A DNA stretch of 64,000 bases from Artocarpus heterophyllus (GCA_025403435.1 CM046337.1:5835501-5899500); one strand, 5' to 3'. Positions 12,702 to 25,914 are shown, counted from the stretch's first letter. A program made the numbers and translations. The notes: generated by a model not told the origin, from the sequence alone.

Positions 12702-13241
12702 AGGCCTATTTGTTTTGTGTATCTTTTAGACTCAATAGACTCAAAATTGGATTCGAGTATTAAGAATCCTTTGAATACGTGTTTATTTTCCCTAAAATCC
12801 AAATCCTTTGAGTATCAAGAATCCAAGTTTTCAGAGTTTTAATCCCCTAAACTTTTGATACTTGGATATCTTTGTTACAATAAAAACTGAAATTCTCTCT
12901 CCTATATTTGAGAAAAAAATCATAACTTTTTCATTTGATATCAAAATGAGATGATTCATTTTCATTGTGTTTCTAGTAAAGAGAGAAATAAATTAATATC
13001 TATATTGCATATTTTTTTAAGATCATTAACATTAAGATCTTATTAGATTTGTTAATAAATTCAAAACTATTTTCACTATCTCCAAACACAAATTCTAATT
13101 ATATTCCATACTTAGATTAAAAGTTAAATGCAAATTCAAACGTCAATATGGATAACAATTTAAATCATTAACTCAAATCTTGATTCAAATCATACAATTC
13201 AAATCAAATTACTAATTTGAATCTATTTACCAAACGGTTGG
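12702..13241. mobile_element. Putative MITE-like insert in the GTCGTT array
   Basis: The segment starts GGCCTATTTGTTTTG and ends TTTACCAAACGGTTGG. Its ends are loosely inverted-complementary (a GTTTGGTAAA-type terminus), and ATTCAAAT words recur inside both flanks. It separates two halves of the GTCGTT array. No certain target duplication was found and the boundaries are approximate. Confidence 0.4.
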
Positions 13242-13440
13242 TCTCCAAGACATGCTTCTTCTACTTAATTCTGCCTGGAGTATTGCCTCACGCCTATAGT
13301 CATTAGTTTTCTTGAGAAGCATGTAAATGAGAGATGTCATCTAATTTCTTTCTTTTTGGTTTTGTGAGGACAATAGCGTCTCATTTTTTAATCTTTTTGG
13401 AAAGAATATACTTTTTGTTTTTCCCAATACCACTCTGTTA

Positions 13441-13579
13441 GAGTGTCTGGGAGAGTAATTTAAACCATCAATTTGAATTTGAGAACTATAGCATATAAAA
13501 GTTTTACACTATAATATATGAAAACTTTATAATGTTTACGGTTCAAACCACTGGATTGAAATACTTTTCGAAACACCCT
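13441..13579. mobile_element. Small MITE, ends GAGTGTCTGG / CGAAACACCCT
   Basis: A 139-bp segment has inverted ends (GAGTGTCTGG versus the reverse complement AGGGTGTTTCG). Inside are TATAGCATATAAAAGTTTTACACTA and a second TATATGAAAACTTTATA block. The same inner words recur near 53.3 kb and 61.7 kb, so this belongs to a dispersed family. Confidence 0.5.
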
Positions 13580-14506
13580 ATGTATCTTGTTTAAGGAATC
13601 TTGTCGTTGTTTATAAAATTGGCGACACGGTCTTTATTTATTGTCGTTGATATGTCTAGATTTATTCGTTTTCCCTATTTATGGTCGATTATTTGTCGTT
13701 TTTCAAGTGCTGTCGTTTTTATGATGTCGCTTTTAAAGTCGAGAGACGTTTGACTTTTTATAACTGCTTAGATTCTTTACGTTGTTGTCGTTCATTCATG
13801 TGTGTTCTCGTTTTATAAATAGTTGCGGTTTTAAGTTGTCGTTTGCAAATTTATTGACGATTATTTGTCATTGCATTACCATAGACCTTTTTATTTAAAA
13901 AAAAAAAAACCAAGAGAATTCACCATGTGTTGGTTTAATGTTTGTAACTGTAGAAATAAAGAGATTTCCACTATAGTTTAGACAACTTTATATAGTTTGA
14001 GTTTAAACCAACCAATTCTCTAAACACATGCTACGAGACGAGACGAGACGAGACGATGGATGTTTTGGTTTTATGTTCTTGTTTTGGATTTTTTTTTTTT
14101 TTGAAAATAAATATAATGAAGTAAAACAAACATCAGCATTACCCTGTTTTCAACACCATAATGGAGCCTCATATTCCAGCTCTCCGAATAAACAACAGAC
14201 TCAATTTACAAATTTCAGTTCAGTCCGGTAGCAAATCCGTCATCTAGCATATCAACAGAGTCCAAAGAGCTAGCTTCTTATCTATAAACCCAGTTGAGAA
14301 ACAATTCTTTACACGCCTTTTGTTTTGTTTTTGAAGCAAAATGAGCATATACGAATGCAGAACACACAAGTACTCCTAGAGTACATTTGCTTCAACATAA
14401 CATACTGAATACTTCCTTTCCACATCTATATAAAGAGAGGGAAAGAAATCCTCATACCCTACATGGGTGCCTTGCATAATAGCTTCAACCTCAAGCTAGG
14501 GGTTCT
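13580..14506. other. Second half of the GTCGTT array, then VAP27 3' flank
   Basis: From about 13,590 to 13,880 the GTCGTT array resumes. From 13,900 to 14,506 I see no coding exon; there is a short ACGAG run (14034-14055) and a poly-T tract. The part nearest 14,507 is probably the 3' UTR of the VAP27 gene. Confidence 0.45.
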
Positions 14507-17500
14507 TCAAGGGTGTAACCGGTACCCAAGAACGACACTGATAAGAGCAACCATACAAACAAATAGAAGAGGGAACCCAACTTGAACCGTTTTCACTCCT
14601 CTTTTGCCCAACTCAGCCTGCAAAAAAGCGAAATAAAAAAAAGGCGGAACTCATGGACAAAATAAATTCTGATGCAGAAGGGGATATGCGGTTTTTTTCG
14701 AGACATTATCATATTTTACTATGGAAGTTTAAAATATAAAGGCTTCTTAGCGACATCCAGACAGATGTATATCCAAATAAGCCAGATACCAATATTTCAA
14801 AACAAGCAACGTGTTTGTAATGCCTCCATCAAGATAATTATAATAAACCGAATGTCCAGGTGGCAAGTGATAATCTGTAGCGGGTTTTGAAAAAGTAATC
14901 CCCCGCTTCTCTCACTTCTATCAAAGGCTCAGTATTTACAAGGCAGCAACAGAGAAATATTCAAGATTCTATTGAGGACATAACATCGGACAAAATGTAA
15001 GAAAGGATAAAAGAGAAGAGTGAGGTTAAGCAAATTACTAGTCTCTCGTGCAAAATTTTTCTCTCTTCCATATTTGAAATCCTCTCCTCCAGCAGCTTTG
15101 AAATAGTTTCTTCAGCCTGCAAGGGAAAAATACTACGTTTTACTATTGGTGCTGGAACAACGAAGAGTGATGGATCAAAGCAAGGACATTTAAATTTGCT
15201 GCTTTCCAAACAATGAAGTTCAACCTAACCGCAAAAAGATGCAAGCCCCAGGGGAGCAAGGAACTAGAATAATATTAATCTCAACATACAGAGATTACTC
15301 GGGGTAATCCAGCATACCCAAACAACTCACAAGATAACAAATAAAATCACACACCAATAGTTAAGTATAAAATTTGCAAAGACCAACCTTATGGAGCTTT
15401 AGTTCAAATTCGCTTAGCTTTGACTTGATATCCTCAACATCTTTGACTAACTTCAGCTCCTGTACCTTTACATTTTTCAACTCCACATTCTTTGCTAGCT
15501 TCAACTCCTCGACATTCTCTACAGTTTTCACATCTATGTCCTTCTCCAGCTTCAAATCCTTTACATCCTTTGCCACATTCAATATCTCTACACCCTTTAC
15601 AGTATTTGATTCCTCAACACCCTTTTCTGGAGTCAACTCCTCTACGTCCTTTGCTGAATTCAACTCCTTTACATCCTTTGCTAGCTTCAACTCCTCTACA
15701 TACTTTGCTGGCTTCAACTCCTCTACGTCCTTAGCTGGCTTCAACTCCACTACATCTTTTGCTGGCTTCAATTCCTTTACATCATTTTCTAGCTTGAACT
15801 CCACATTCTTCACTGGCTTCAATTTATCCTCAACTGGCTTTGACTCCTTAATGCTAACCTGTACAGACTCCTCCATGTCCTTGGTAATCTGATTTATGAG
15901 AAGTCAATGGACATATATGAAATAACAATAATATTTTTGTAAAGAAAAAGACATATATCAGAGAAGCCCATATAGAGGATTTTCCTCGTGAAATCAATGC
16001 TAATTCATCCTCAAACTAAACAAATATTTTAACCAAGAATAACAACAGAAGCCTTCCGAGAGAAAATCAGTATGAAAGAAAGGGATCTTGAGACAACATA
16101 GTATAATAATAAGTGTTTCTCTAACCATGTGCGATTTGGATTTGTTTTCAACTCCATTTAAAGATTGATCTTTTGAAAATGAAGTTTCACGGCCCAGCCC
16201 CTTGTTCAAGGCTCCTCCGTTGATTGGTGACAGTGTTGGGGAATCAGGTGGGCTGACAAGGGTCACTCTTAATTTCTTTTCTTCAACATACTTCCCACTT
16301 TCTTTGACGAACTGCCAAAAGAAGGGAAAAAAAGCAATGAAAAACCAGAAGAGAAATCAATACTAACAACAATTATGGAGATTTACCATGCTAGCTGTAA
16401 TATCCTCATCAGTTGTCTCGGCACAAACGATTGTACTCTGGATTAAGAACTTATCTTTGCAGTCCAAATCAAGTGGAGCTGTCCGCGGCACTTGCATTGT
16501 AACTACGTTGCATGAAAGTAACCAACAATAAGAAAAATGAAACCAAGTAAAAATATTACTTCTCAACACAAACCCATTCGTATGACTTTCGGGTAGGCTT
16601 CATAATTTGTCTAAAGCAGGTCACTATGGATATTTTCCAAAAATTTTCATCCGAAAGTTATAATGTCCTTCTCAAGACTTAAAATTCATTTAAGACAGAA
16701 CTTAATAGAATAAGAAAATCAGGGTTGAAAACCTGTTAACAAATGCATACCCGTAAAATCACAAGTTGAATTGGGCAAGACAATACCCACATTTGGCCGC
16801 ACGCAGTATTTCTTAGGGGATGTGGTTTTAACCTGCCAGTATCACCTTCTAATCAGATTGCAATCTAGATACCGTCTTAATGTAATTCTTTGACGAGATA
16901 TCCGTCTCATTAAAAAAATTCAAATAATGAATAACAGGTTCCAAATAACAACAACAACAACAACAATAATAATAATAACAAATTAACCAAAAAAAAAAAA
17001 GCATTTATACCTTAAAAGCAACAAAATAGTTGGTGACATTGGTAAGCCGAACTAAGCATGAGCTCTGCTTCTTCAATTCAACTATGACAAACAAATACAG
17101 TGTCGATCACCCAGCTTAGAAAACTTGATTAGCAAAATGAAAAGAGAAAAAAAAAATAACAAGAGAGAAAGGAACAAGACCTTTACATCAGGCTTTTCCA
17201 ATATATAAAAAAAAAGTCTTAGTTAATTCGCATCAGTACTGTCTTAGTGAGAAAAAAGGACATGCAGAAAAATAAAACCAGAAGGAAACTGAAAGGAGAA
17301 AGAAAAACAGGGCGAAACCAAAACCTCAATAGCCTAAGAAACTAAACATAAAAGACCAGAAAGTATATAACCCAAAAACCTTCACCTATCATAATCTCAA
17401 CAAAGCAGTATCCACTATGCAAACAGATATCGCTAATGATTGTAAAGATCACCAAGATGATAATAAGATAAAGAAAATAATGGCCCATATAACAATCATG

Positions 17501-17553
17501 TACTTACTTGTGAATTTCAGTTCTTTAGGTTGAATTTCCAAAAGTTTACTCAT
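14507..17553 (-). CDS. VAP27-type vesicle-associated protein with MSP domain and TM anchor
   Basis: VAP27 proteins are tail-anchored ER proteins that bind FFAT-like partners at ER-plasma membrane and endocytic contact sites. CDS exons (minus): 17508-17553, 17011-17081, 16751-16832, 16387-16502, 16126-16311, 15388-15888, 15039-15116, 14507-14617; 1191 nt, 396 residues, all frames close. The MSP domain is residues 1 to about 125 (MSKLLEIQPKELKF, then SPKKYCVRPNVGIVLPNSTC, KDKFLIQST). Exon 6 holds a 9-residue repeat of DVEELKPAK type, about a dozen degenerate copies. Then a short coiled coil (AEETISKLLEERI) and a C-terminal membrane anchor (FPLLFVCMVALISVVLG) ending in RLHP. Architecture and length resemble Arabidopsis VAP27-2 (At1g08820, recalled), but the repeat expansion looks specific to this sequence. 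Exons 5-7 begin and end in phase 0, so exon 6 could be skipped without a frameshift. Confidence 0.93.
15470..15800 (-). repeat. In-frame 27-bp minisatellite inside VAP27 exon 6
   Basis: Plus-strand words such as CTCCTCTACRTCCTTTGCTG recur with a 27-bp period. On the coding strand they specify nine-residue units related to DVEELKPAK, alternating E/D and K residues around Leu and Val. Six units between about 15,640 and 15,790 are well preserved and those further 3' are degraded. The run keeps one reading frame throughout. Confidence 0.85.
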
Positions 17554-17603
17554 TTCTCTGCCTTATCTAAATCCGATCACAAAACTCCCAAATCCACTTT
17601 GCC

Positions 17604-18254
17604 CTGCGTAAAGAAAAATAATAATAAAAAAAATTATATATTAAGGGCACAAAAATTCCCGCAAAAATACCCAAAAAATTCTGCAAAGACATATAATAAT
17701 ACTGATATATACGTGCGTGCATGCACGCGCATGACCCTTTTGTTGCAAAAAACTCTTTTGAGCCTGAACGGGCAACGACCCGTCCCCTCACAAAAATGGG
17801 CCCCTAGAACTGCCCCTTGTTGCAGCGAAACCCCTAGAGTCAGAAGACATTAAATAATTAATATAATAATGCACATTATTACTGTACGGGACCCCATAAG
17901 AAAATTCAAAAAAATACCCAAGCGAGAGGAAAAGGCAAAATCAAATCAAAAGGTTTCTTGCACTGGATCCCAAGACAATAATCACAGAATTGAAGAGATT
18001 TTGATAATCAATTTCCCTTTCATTTCACTTCAATTTTCTCGCCGACCAAACGAAGACCACAAAATTGACAAGGATGAACTCGGAGTTTTGACCAAAAGTC
18101 AATCTGAAAACTTTTTATGCTCAGTGATCGAAATTAATCACTCACTCACTCGAATATTCAGACAGTCAAGAAAGAGTCCCGAGAAAAAACCTGGCGATTC
18201 AAATCAACTGACTCAATCAACCAAACACGGACCAACTCTGAGTTGAAAACTAAC
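17604..18254 (-). other. Probable 5'-UTR intron of the VAP27 gene
   Basis: Fifty bases upstream of the ATG is a pyrimidine-rich acceptor (TTCTTTACGCAG, minus strand) at 17604-17606, and near 18250-18255 a good donor (AAATCG/GTTAGT). This implies a 651-bp leader intron and a first exon running from 18,255 toward 18,400. Transcript data are not available here, so this is inferred. Confidence 0.5.
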
Positions 18255-18399
18255 CGATTTCTCAGCACGGATCGCTCGTGAAACAGGTGGAGTGGTGACC
18301 TCGAAAAACGACGCCGTCTCGGAGCGTCTTCTTCGGGGGTTTCAGACTCCAAGCAAAAGCCCTATCGACTCAAATTCAAATTCCTCAATCAAGAGGACG

Positions 18400-21300
18400 A
18401 ACAGAAAGAGAGAAAGATATAAAACGATATAAACTGTGAAGCTTTCCAACTTGGGAGAGGAAATTGTGGAGAGAAATGGAGACAGAGATGGGAAAAACTT
18501 CAAAAGGAATCAAAACGATGCGTGAAAATTCCGCTTTTTGGGAGGATATGCATATATAGTAGATATATATATATATTATATATACGTAATTGCTAATCAA
18601 TGATATGCCCAAGCTTTGTTGTTATTGAAAATTCCAAGTACCAGTACAAACCCTAGGATTGTGGAGAGAGGAAATGTTAGAGAGAGAAAGTGAAACTCTG
18701 GTGTTTTGTTTCTTTGGGTTTGGTGGTCTGAAACAAACAAACACAGCACAAAATATACGATAAATGAAGCAAAGTGAAAGTGAAGTCAGTAAGTTGCCGT
18801 TAGTTGCACCGGCAGTTTGGAAAATGGTTATTCGGGTCGGGTCTTGTACTAAAAAAAAGACGTTACTTTTGCCCATTGAAAATCACACTCGTCTTATTTT
18901 TTGGCCTCTAAATTTTTAATTGATGCCAGTAAAATATTAAAAACGGACACCTAATTCGATTGAAATTACTAAAAAGTAATTTTATAAGATTATCTTTAAT
19001 TAATGAACCTGTATGCCTCATATGACAAATCGGTAGGATATTTAACATTTTTGTAACTGGGATACTGGTAAGGTAACTTATAAAAAACTTGAAGGCCATT
19101 AATTAATTAGTTAAAAATTTAAAAACTAAAATGAGATAATTGTTATTCTTCATGTGCTAAAATCACAACTAACCAAAAAATGAATAAAGGTTTTCTTTCT
19201 TTTTTTTTTTTTTTTGAACAAGAAAATAAACAAAGTTTGTCTAGGTCCTCTAGAAAAGAAGAATTGAAACGAAATAATTTATTTCAGAGTAGACTTTTCA
19301 GCAAAAAGGAAAAAATTATATATTGGGTAGACTATAATTACAGCATTAATTGGACTAATGTGTGGCGTGAGCCAAGGCAGTTCTAATGACAAAAAGTCCA
19401 CCATTTATATCTACAAGTGTTGGTTTTTTATATTTGTTCTAAAAAATAAATAAATAAACGAGTATTTTATGGAAGTTGAATTACCGGGGTATTGCACGTT
19501 GTCAGTCTATCACTTATGGGATCATATTTTAAAAATGTTGAATAACAAAACAATATATAAATCAGATTGAATCTTAAGAATTTTTTATGGTTTAGAGCTG
19601 TAAAAATGAAATTTCAATGTTCTTTTTAAACATATTATAGATTTTTTTTTTCTAAGTTTGAAACAATAGATTTTTTTTCTCTTCAAAAGAAAGAATGAAA
19701 AAAAAAAGTTTTGAGCTTGAGATTCCACTTGTAATGTCTTGTCCCTATTCTACAAGTGAAATAGTTCAATCATTAAAAAAAAATAAAAATTGAAACATAA
19801 TTCAACAACCAAGGAGTAACATGAGGGAAAATTAGATAAAATGCCAATTATGTCATTCAACTAAGCAAATACTTAACGTTAGCAAAATAAGAAAAAGATA
19901 TAAAAGTCTCCACGAGAGATATTATGGTGCCTACTTCCGTTAAAGGGGGAAAAAGACATGGCTATAAATCTACAACATGATTGCTTCATAGTCTGTAGTG
20001 TAAACATATAAAGTTAAAGTTAGTTAAAAAATAAATAAATAAATAACGTTCTTTTGAAATTTTCTAAACTAAATAATAGGTTTTGAAAATATTTTACAGT
20101 AAATAATTTATTTATGATAAAAATAATTTATTTACTATATAAATAAAAAATATTTACACCGTAAAAATAAGGTAAATAAATCATTAATATTTTAAATCTA
20201 TTAATTGTATATAAGAATTATTTGCATTGTAAATAAAAAAGGTAAATAAATTATTTAAGCCATAAATTTCTTATTTATTACAAATATTTTCAAACATAAT
20301 ATTTGCTACAATTAATTTTGAAAAAATTATATCTACTACAATTTCGAGCAAAAAAGAAGAACAAAAACATATAGTGTAACAAGCCATAAAATGATTGGTA
20401 AGAGGGTAAAATTTAGGGCATTGTAGGACCGAACTCTAAAAAGGAACGATTGGGGGGGGTATTGTCAAGCAAAAAAAAGGTCCTAAAATGTGACAATTCC
20501 ACTTAAGGTGGAAACCATGCAACAAGGCTTCATTTTATTGGATCACAATAATGTCATTTCTCAACTTGGGCAAAGACTTTGATCTCTTTTTTCATATTTG
20601 GATTTTTCCATCCGTAATGAAAGAATGATCATTACGGGAGAGAATAATATTAGATTGGAATCTAATATATAGCGTTTGACCATGATGCTTTTCAAAACAA
20701 TGAGTTCATAATATGATATGTGCTCGTCTTTTTGCTATCATCATTTCACTGGCCATGACAAAAGTGGCACATGATCAACAAGTAGAAAACATTCAACTCA
20801 AAAGAATATATACATACATATATATATATATAATAATCTAAGGTAATAATGAAAAGAATGTATTATATATATATTCAATAATCTAAGAATATATTGTAAA
20901 AAATAAATTCTGTATTTATAGTTTCATCATCTTCGAGTGAAATAGATTTTATATGCAAAATCATAAATATTTCTTCCAATATCATGATTAATTAGGAAAA
21001 TGATTATAAAGACGAAAAATAATATATCATCTTTCTGCCAAGTAAATAAAAAACAGGTTACTGAAAAACTACCAAAAAAAAAAGATGAGCTGAAACAGCA
21101 GTTCTTCGTGCTTTTATAAATTCAACGGATAGAACAAATTATAAAGCGTTCTTTGAAATGGTACTGAAAAATTATCTCCCTCTATATGTATAATGCAATT
21201 GCGCTTGTTGCTTTTATGGAAAACTAGAATTGGTGGAGGGGTCTTTTATCGTTTAAACCAAACGTTGCTTAAAAGATCTGCAGAAATAATATTAAGGAAA

Positions 21301-24300
21301 GAGATACACATATATAAAAAATAAACAATATATATATATATGTATGTATGTATAGAGAGAGAGAGAGAGGGAGAGAGAGAGTAATGCATACGTCAAAACG
21401 TGTATGATTTTGTTTATTAGTCCATGTAAAAGGTCCACGAAACCTATAAATATGGCTTCCCTGCAAATCAAATGCCAAACAAAGAAAATGTACGATATTT
21501 CTTCATTTAATCTATCATGAATGCTTCATCTTTTAATTAACTAAATGCGTATGTTATTTGGAGAATTGTTACAATCATTATATTGACAAGTATTGGATCT
21601 CTCCTTTCTCAAAGCTTTTATATAACCTTTAATTTTGGCTTTTGCCTTTCTGTAAAATCTTTTTTTTTTTTTTTGTCCAGACCTTTAATTAAGAAAAAAA
21701 AACTTCTATTTTTTTCTTTTTCTTTTTACTGACCATACACTTTTAAGCTGTTAAATTAAAATCACCTTTCCAACACTACCGATCAACTTTTATTTCCCTT
21801 TTTCAAATTTTCAAAAGCCCCGCTTCTCTCATCCATTTAAGATATTTAATTTTTTTTTTTAAGCAGTTTTATAGCATGTTAAAAAAATTATTTTATCAAA
21901 ATTTGTTCTTAAATTATATTAAATCTATATTTATTTCTTTGAAAAGAAATCTACATTTTTTTTATGTTGATATAACTTTACTGTAATTTAACAGTCTAAA
22001 AAGTGCGTGATAGGATCAATGGGGTTTTTAGTCTACGACCACAAAATTCTCGTATCTTTTTTCAGGTGTGAGAAATAGAAACTTTTGAAAGTGTGAATGT
22101 TTTAAGAAGCCCTTAAGAAAAGGAGAGGTTGTTGGCTACGTGGATTATCTCTTTTTATTTTGCTTTGCCTAAAAGAGTAATATGTATTTACCCTTTTCAT
22201 TTTGTTTTTACGTTATCGTATAAAATAAGGCTAAGTATACTAACTATGTTATCGACTTTTTAATATGAATTTGTCCAGTAGATAAATATATCTTGTATTT
22301 CACAAACGAGTTCGATTTCATAAGTTTAAACAGTAAGTTGTATAAAACTATATCGCATAATACAATACAAAGTTCTTATATTTTAAGCTGCTAGAGTTCA
22401 AACTCATTACTTATTTTCAATAGCGATCCATATTTAGTATAAAGTGGAAAAGAGTTTTCTAGCTATATATGGACCACCTGGTCGACAGTAATCTGTTTAA
22501 TGACACGTCAAGAAATCAATGCAGGGTTTTGACATCTCCGGCAAGTAAACCGCAGACACGATTCCTTTTCATGCCCAAGCTCAGCAGCATATAAGCAAGC
22601 ATACATTTCCAACAAGTGAAGAAGATGTCTAAATGCAAATAATATATGATACTAGGTTAGATCTTTCAACGAAAAACGGTATTTTTTTCCTCAAAAACCA
22701 TAAGGAAACAAAAATTTATTAATTGGTTAGAACTAGCGTTGGGTGAAAATAAATATAGATCCTCTCTCTCTATATATATATACATATATTTATTTATTTT
22801 TTAAATAAAAAATCATAGTATTAAAAGCCACAAACAAAGGAAAAATAGCCATATCTTTTTTTTTTTAAAAATGCAATATGGTTACCCTCTCTAGTTCCTA
22901 GTTACTATAGTGCCTACCAAATAAAAAGAAAGTCATTGCAATAGAGAACTTTAAGATCACCAATATTTTCTCTTTTCTCTCTCTTCTTTTAGAATCATAG
23001 TTGTTTGGTATATTTATTTATATAAAAAATAATGTAAAAGTTCTTACATACTATAATATAAAAATAAAAAACAATTATATTATAAAATTTTAACATATTA
23101 TAATATTTAAATTAAAATTTAATTTAAATCAATATGCGAAATGTCCTATTAACTATCATGCTAATTAGGTTTTTCACAAATTACACTTTAAGAAAGGGCA
23201 ACAAAAGTCATAATTCCCATTCATTTAATGCTAGTTAGATTACATGGTACTGCTATGAGATCACAATATTAACTTTTCATGTTTGTTTTATGCATGCATC
23301 TTATCTACAAGATTAATTTTATGGTGGAGAAAGGGGAAGCAAACCTAAAAGTTAGTTGAGAGTTTGGAAAAGACATGATGAAATTTAAAATTTTGGTCCA
23401 TTTCCGTGAAAGCCACTATTCATAGCTTCTCAAAACTCAACCCAGCTATACCCATAGACAGCTAGAGTTGGGTGGGCCTTCTCAGTACTACCTATCATGT
23501 CAAATTGTGACATAAGAAAGCATGAATTAAGCCGAGTCCATGGTCCCCACATCCATGCATTTATTGAAGAAAATGATATTTGGGCAAATGAAAAGTAAAA
23601 TGACAAAATTCAGTTCCAGAATTGAAAAATGTAAGATTGTGGCACATTATTTATTTATTTATTTATTTTCCTTTTTTTTAAGGAAAATTGCAGTGCATCT
23701 TGTAGACGTGCAATATAAATTGAAAGGACATTTCTTGTAAAACTCTTCAATTACTTCAACGACACAAAGCAAGTACCATTACTCTGTCTCTTAAGTTTTA
23801 GATCATTGATGGATTTAATTAAAGGTGTAAAAAGGGAAAGCGAATTCAGCGGTTGGAAGACTTGAAAATAATTCACAATATGATGGATTGGTTTTGTTGT
23901 AATTAAATCCATCGAAATTAGTACATTAGTTTTTTTTTTTTTAATTTTGATCCCTGAGATCTTTTAGCTGATGAAAAGACCGAAAATGAAACCAAATAAT
24001 AAGTTTGGGATCAAAGTAGAATACATTAAAAGTTTTTCTTAAATACGTAGCATATACTAAGAGAGATACTATAACTAAAATAAAGAAAAAAAATCAGAGA
24101 ATAAAATAAATTTTTTTAAGGTTAGAGAATAAAACAGTATTGTGGACAAACCTCAAAGAACATATGTGGGATTAATCTCAATAAAAATATACAAGACTAG
24201 TGAAGTATAGTATAACTTTTGACGTTAAAAAATAACATCATTCTTTTAATTCAAATAATTAGTAAAAAAGATAAATTAGGGAATTTATCATTTTAATTTA

Positions 24301-25900
24301 TTTTGTAGTCTAATGAATAGCCCTTTTAGGAATCTAATTCAAACAAAAAATATAAACTTAAAATGCTATAACAATACAACTTAGAGAAAACATTTTAACT
24401 AAGTTGGTTTAAATTAATATTTTTTGGTTTGAATCATGAAACGAGTAGTAATTCTTTTTGAATTTCATAATTCATTCGGTGTTACACAATCAGATAACGT
24501 GAGAAAAAATAATGGCGGGCAAATGTAAATTATTTTTTTGCCCTTTATAGAAAAGCAAAGTAAATTAGGTTGGGCATTTGTTTTGAAGTCTATTTATCCG
24601 CCCTATCGTCCTATATATATGGATTTTAAATATTACCATATTATAAAAATTTTAAGCTTGATTATCGCATCGGAAGACCAAAGATTAGTCACTAAATTTC
24701 AACAATGATGGTGTACAATCCAATTTGCATCTAGTTCACCTACTCAACTACTTGGCATGCCAACCCAAGACTGCAGAGCCGTTTTCCAAACATATAACCT
24801 TCGTGAAATTTTAATGATTAATTACGTTTAGCAATAGTGTATAGCCTAATTAACTTCCAAAATCGGATGAATTAGACAAAGTATCAACAAGACAAATTAC
24901 TTAATTATGTTTATTGAATTAAAATAAGATATAACTTCAAATTGTAACAAAATTACATATGTCTCAAAATGAAATCATTAAAATAATTACTATATACTTA
25001 TATAGTACAAAATATGATATCATTAAAATAATTACTATATAATTAAGAATATTTTTAAGATATTCTAAATATTGTGTTGAATTTTAATTTTATAATAATA
25101 ATTTGGTCATTTATTGTAATTTTTTCTTAAAGAAATACTATTTCTAGAGACTTGATTTTCAAACATAGTTTATTTCTTTAATTTTCTCTCCCTAGTAGTA
25201 ATAATATACAACCTCATTAACACCCCAAAACCAGACCACAAACATCAAGTAAAGTATTAAACTACATGAAAATTTTATGAGAATAGATTTGAAACAAAAC
25301 AAATTTTTTAAACATTAAAATCATAAAGTAATTTTTAATTTTAATTTTTTTATTTATAAAATGAGATATTATCATTTTGATATTCTATGTTTTATAAAAA
25401 ATCACATTGCTAACTTGCTGTTTGAAAAATATCAAAATGATACCCTAGTTTTCAAAAATATAATTTCGATACTCTGAATTCATGTTTTTTAACTTGAAAT
25501 GAATCTCAAATTAATTTTGTAAAACTATAATAGAAAATCAAAATAAAAGATTATACAAAACTCATTAAAGAAAAATATATATGTAGATTTATTTATTTTC
25601 ATTTATAGTTTTCACACAATAAATTAGAGTTTAATAATAAAAGGATAAATTAAAAATTCTAATACTTTAAATACAGACTTAGGATATTAAAACAATATTT
25701 TTAAAAGCTACGAAGTATGATTTTTGATATTTTTAAATAATATAATATTAATATGACGTTTCTCTTATACGTATAATAATATAATATTAATCTTTCTTTT
25801 AAAATATTATAATTGTTTTTCTTGACGAGGTAAAATTTTTGCCACATGTGTACCGACTTCCCCTGGCATCAAAGTTGATGGCCCAACCCATTGTCACTTC
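18400..25900. other. 7.5-kb AT-rich gene-poor region
   Basis: I recognise no gene in this stretch. It contains poly-A/T tracts, (TA)n runs at 18555-18590, 20815-20840, 21325-21345 and 22770-22785, a (GA)n run at 21352-21382, and two short perfect palindromes at 20608-20670. A repeat shared with 53 kb lies at about 24.9-25.13 kb. A short coding-like island of unknown origin is at about 22.50-22.64 kb on the minus strand. The last few hundred bases are the ACP promoter. Confidence 0.6.
24900..25130. repeat. Dispersed AT-rich repeat, copy A (pair with 52.96 kb)
   Basis: This segment aligns by eye with 52,965-53,190. Shared words in the same order include TTATGTTTATTRAATTAAAA, AAAATATGATATYATTAAAA, AATAATTACTATAT, AAGATATTCTRAATATTGTGTT and AATTTTTTCTT. 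Scattered changes give an overall similarity that seems well above chance. No terminal structure was recognised. Confidence 0.6.
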
Positions 25901-25914
25901 CAAAGGCTCAATGG

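Larger units (their letters stand above)
11870..13885. repeat. GTCGTT-rich repeat array, split by inserted elements
   Basis: The plus strand of 11880-12450 and 13590-13880 carries roughly 15 copies of GTCGTT, often as TTGTCGTTTT, every 20-60 bp and almost all in one orientation. The two halves are separated by about 1.1 kb of unrelated AT-rich DNA (12.45-13.59 kb), which looks like later insertions. Dense one-sided short motifs recall subterminal transposase-binding repeats of DNA transposons. I see no transposase and no clear TIR. The array begins just upstream of the TRS33 start. Confidence 0.55.

Noticed and set aside
15374..15892. 172-codon plus-strand open frame rich in Ser/Phe/Thr
   Set aside because: It is the antisense reading of the VAP27 repeat exon; the period-27 repeat keeps several frames open at once.
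21269..21478. Minus-strand open frame with an AG acceptor and GT donor around GSHIYRFRGPFTW
   Set aside because: Isolated, short, followed by microsatellite-encoded residues, and no neighbouring exon could be found.
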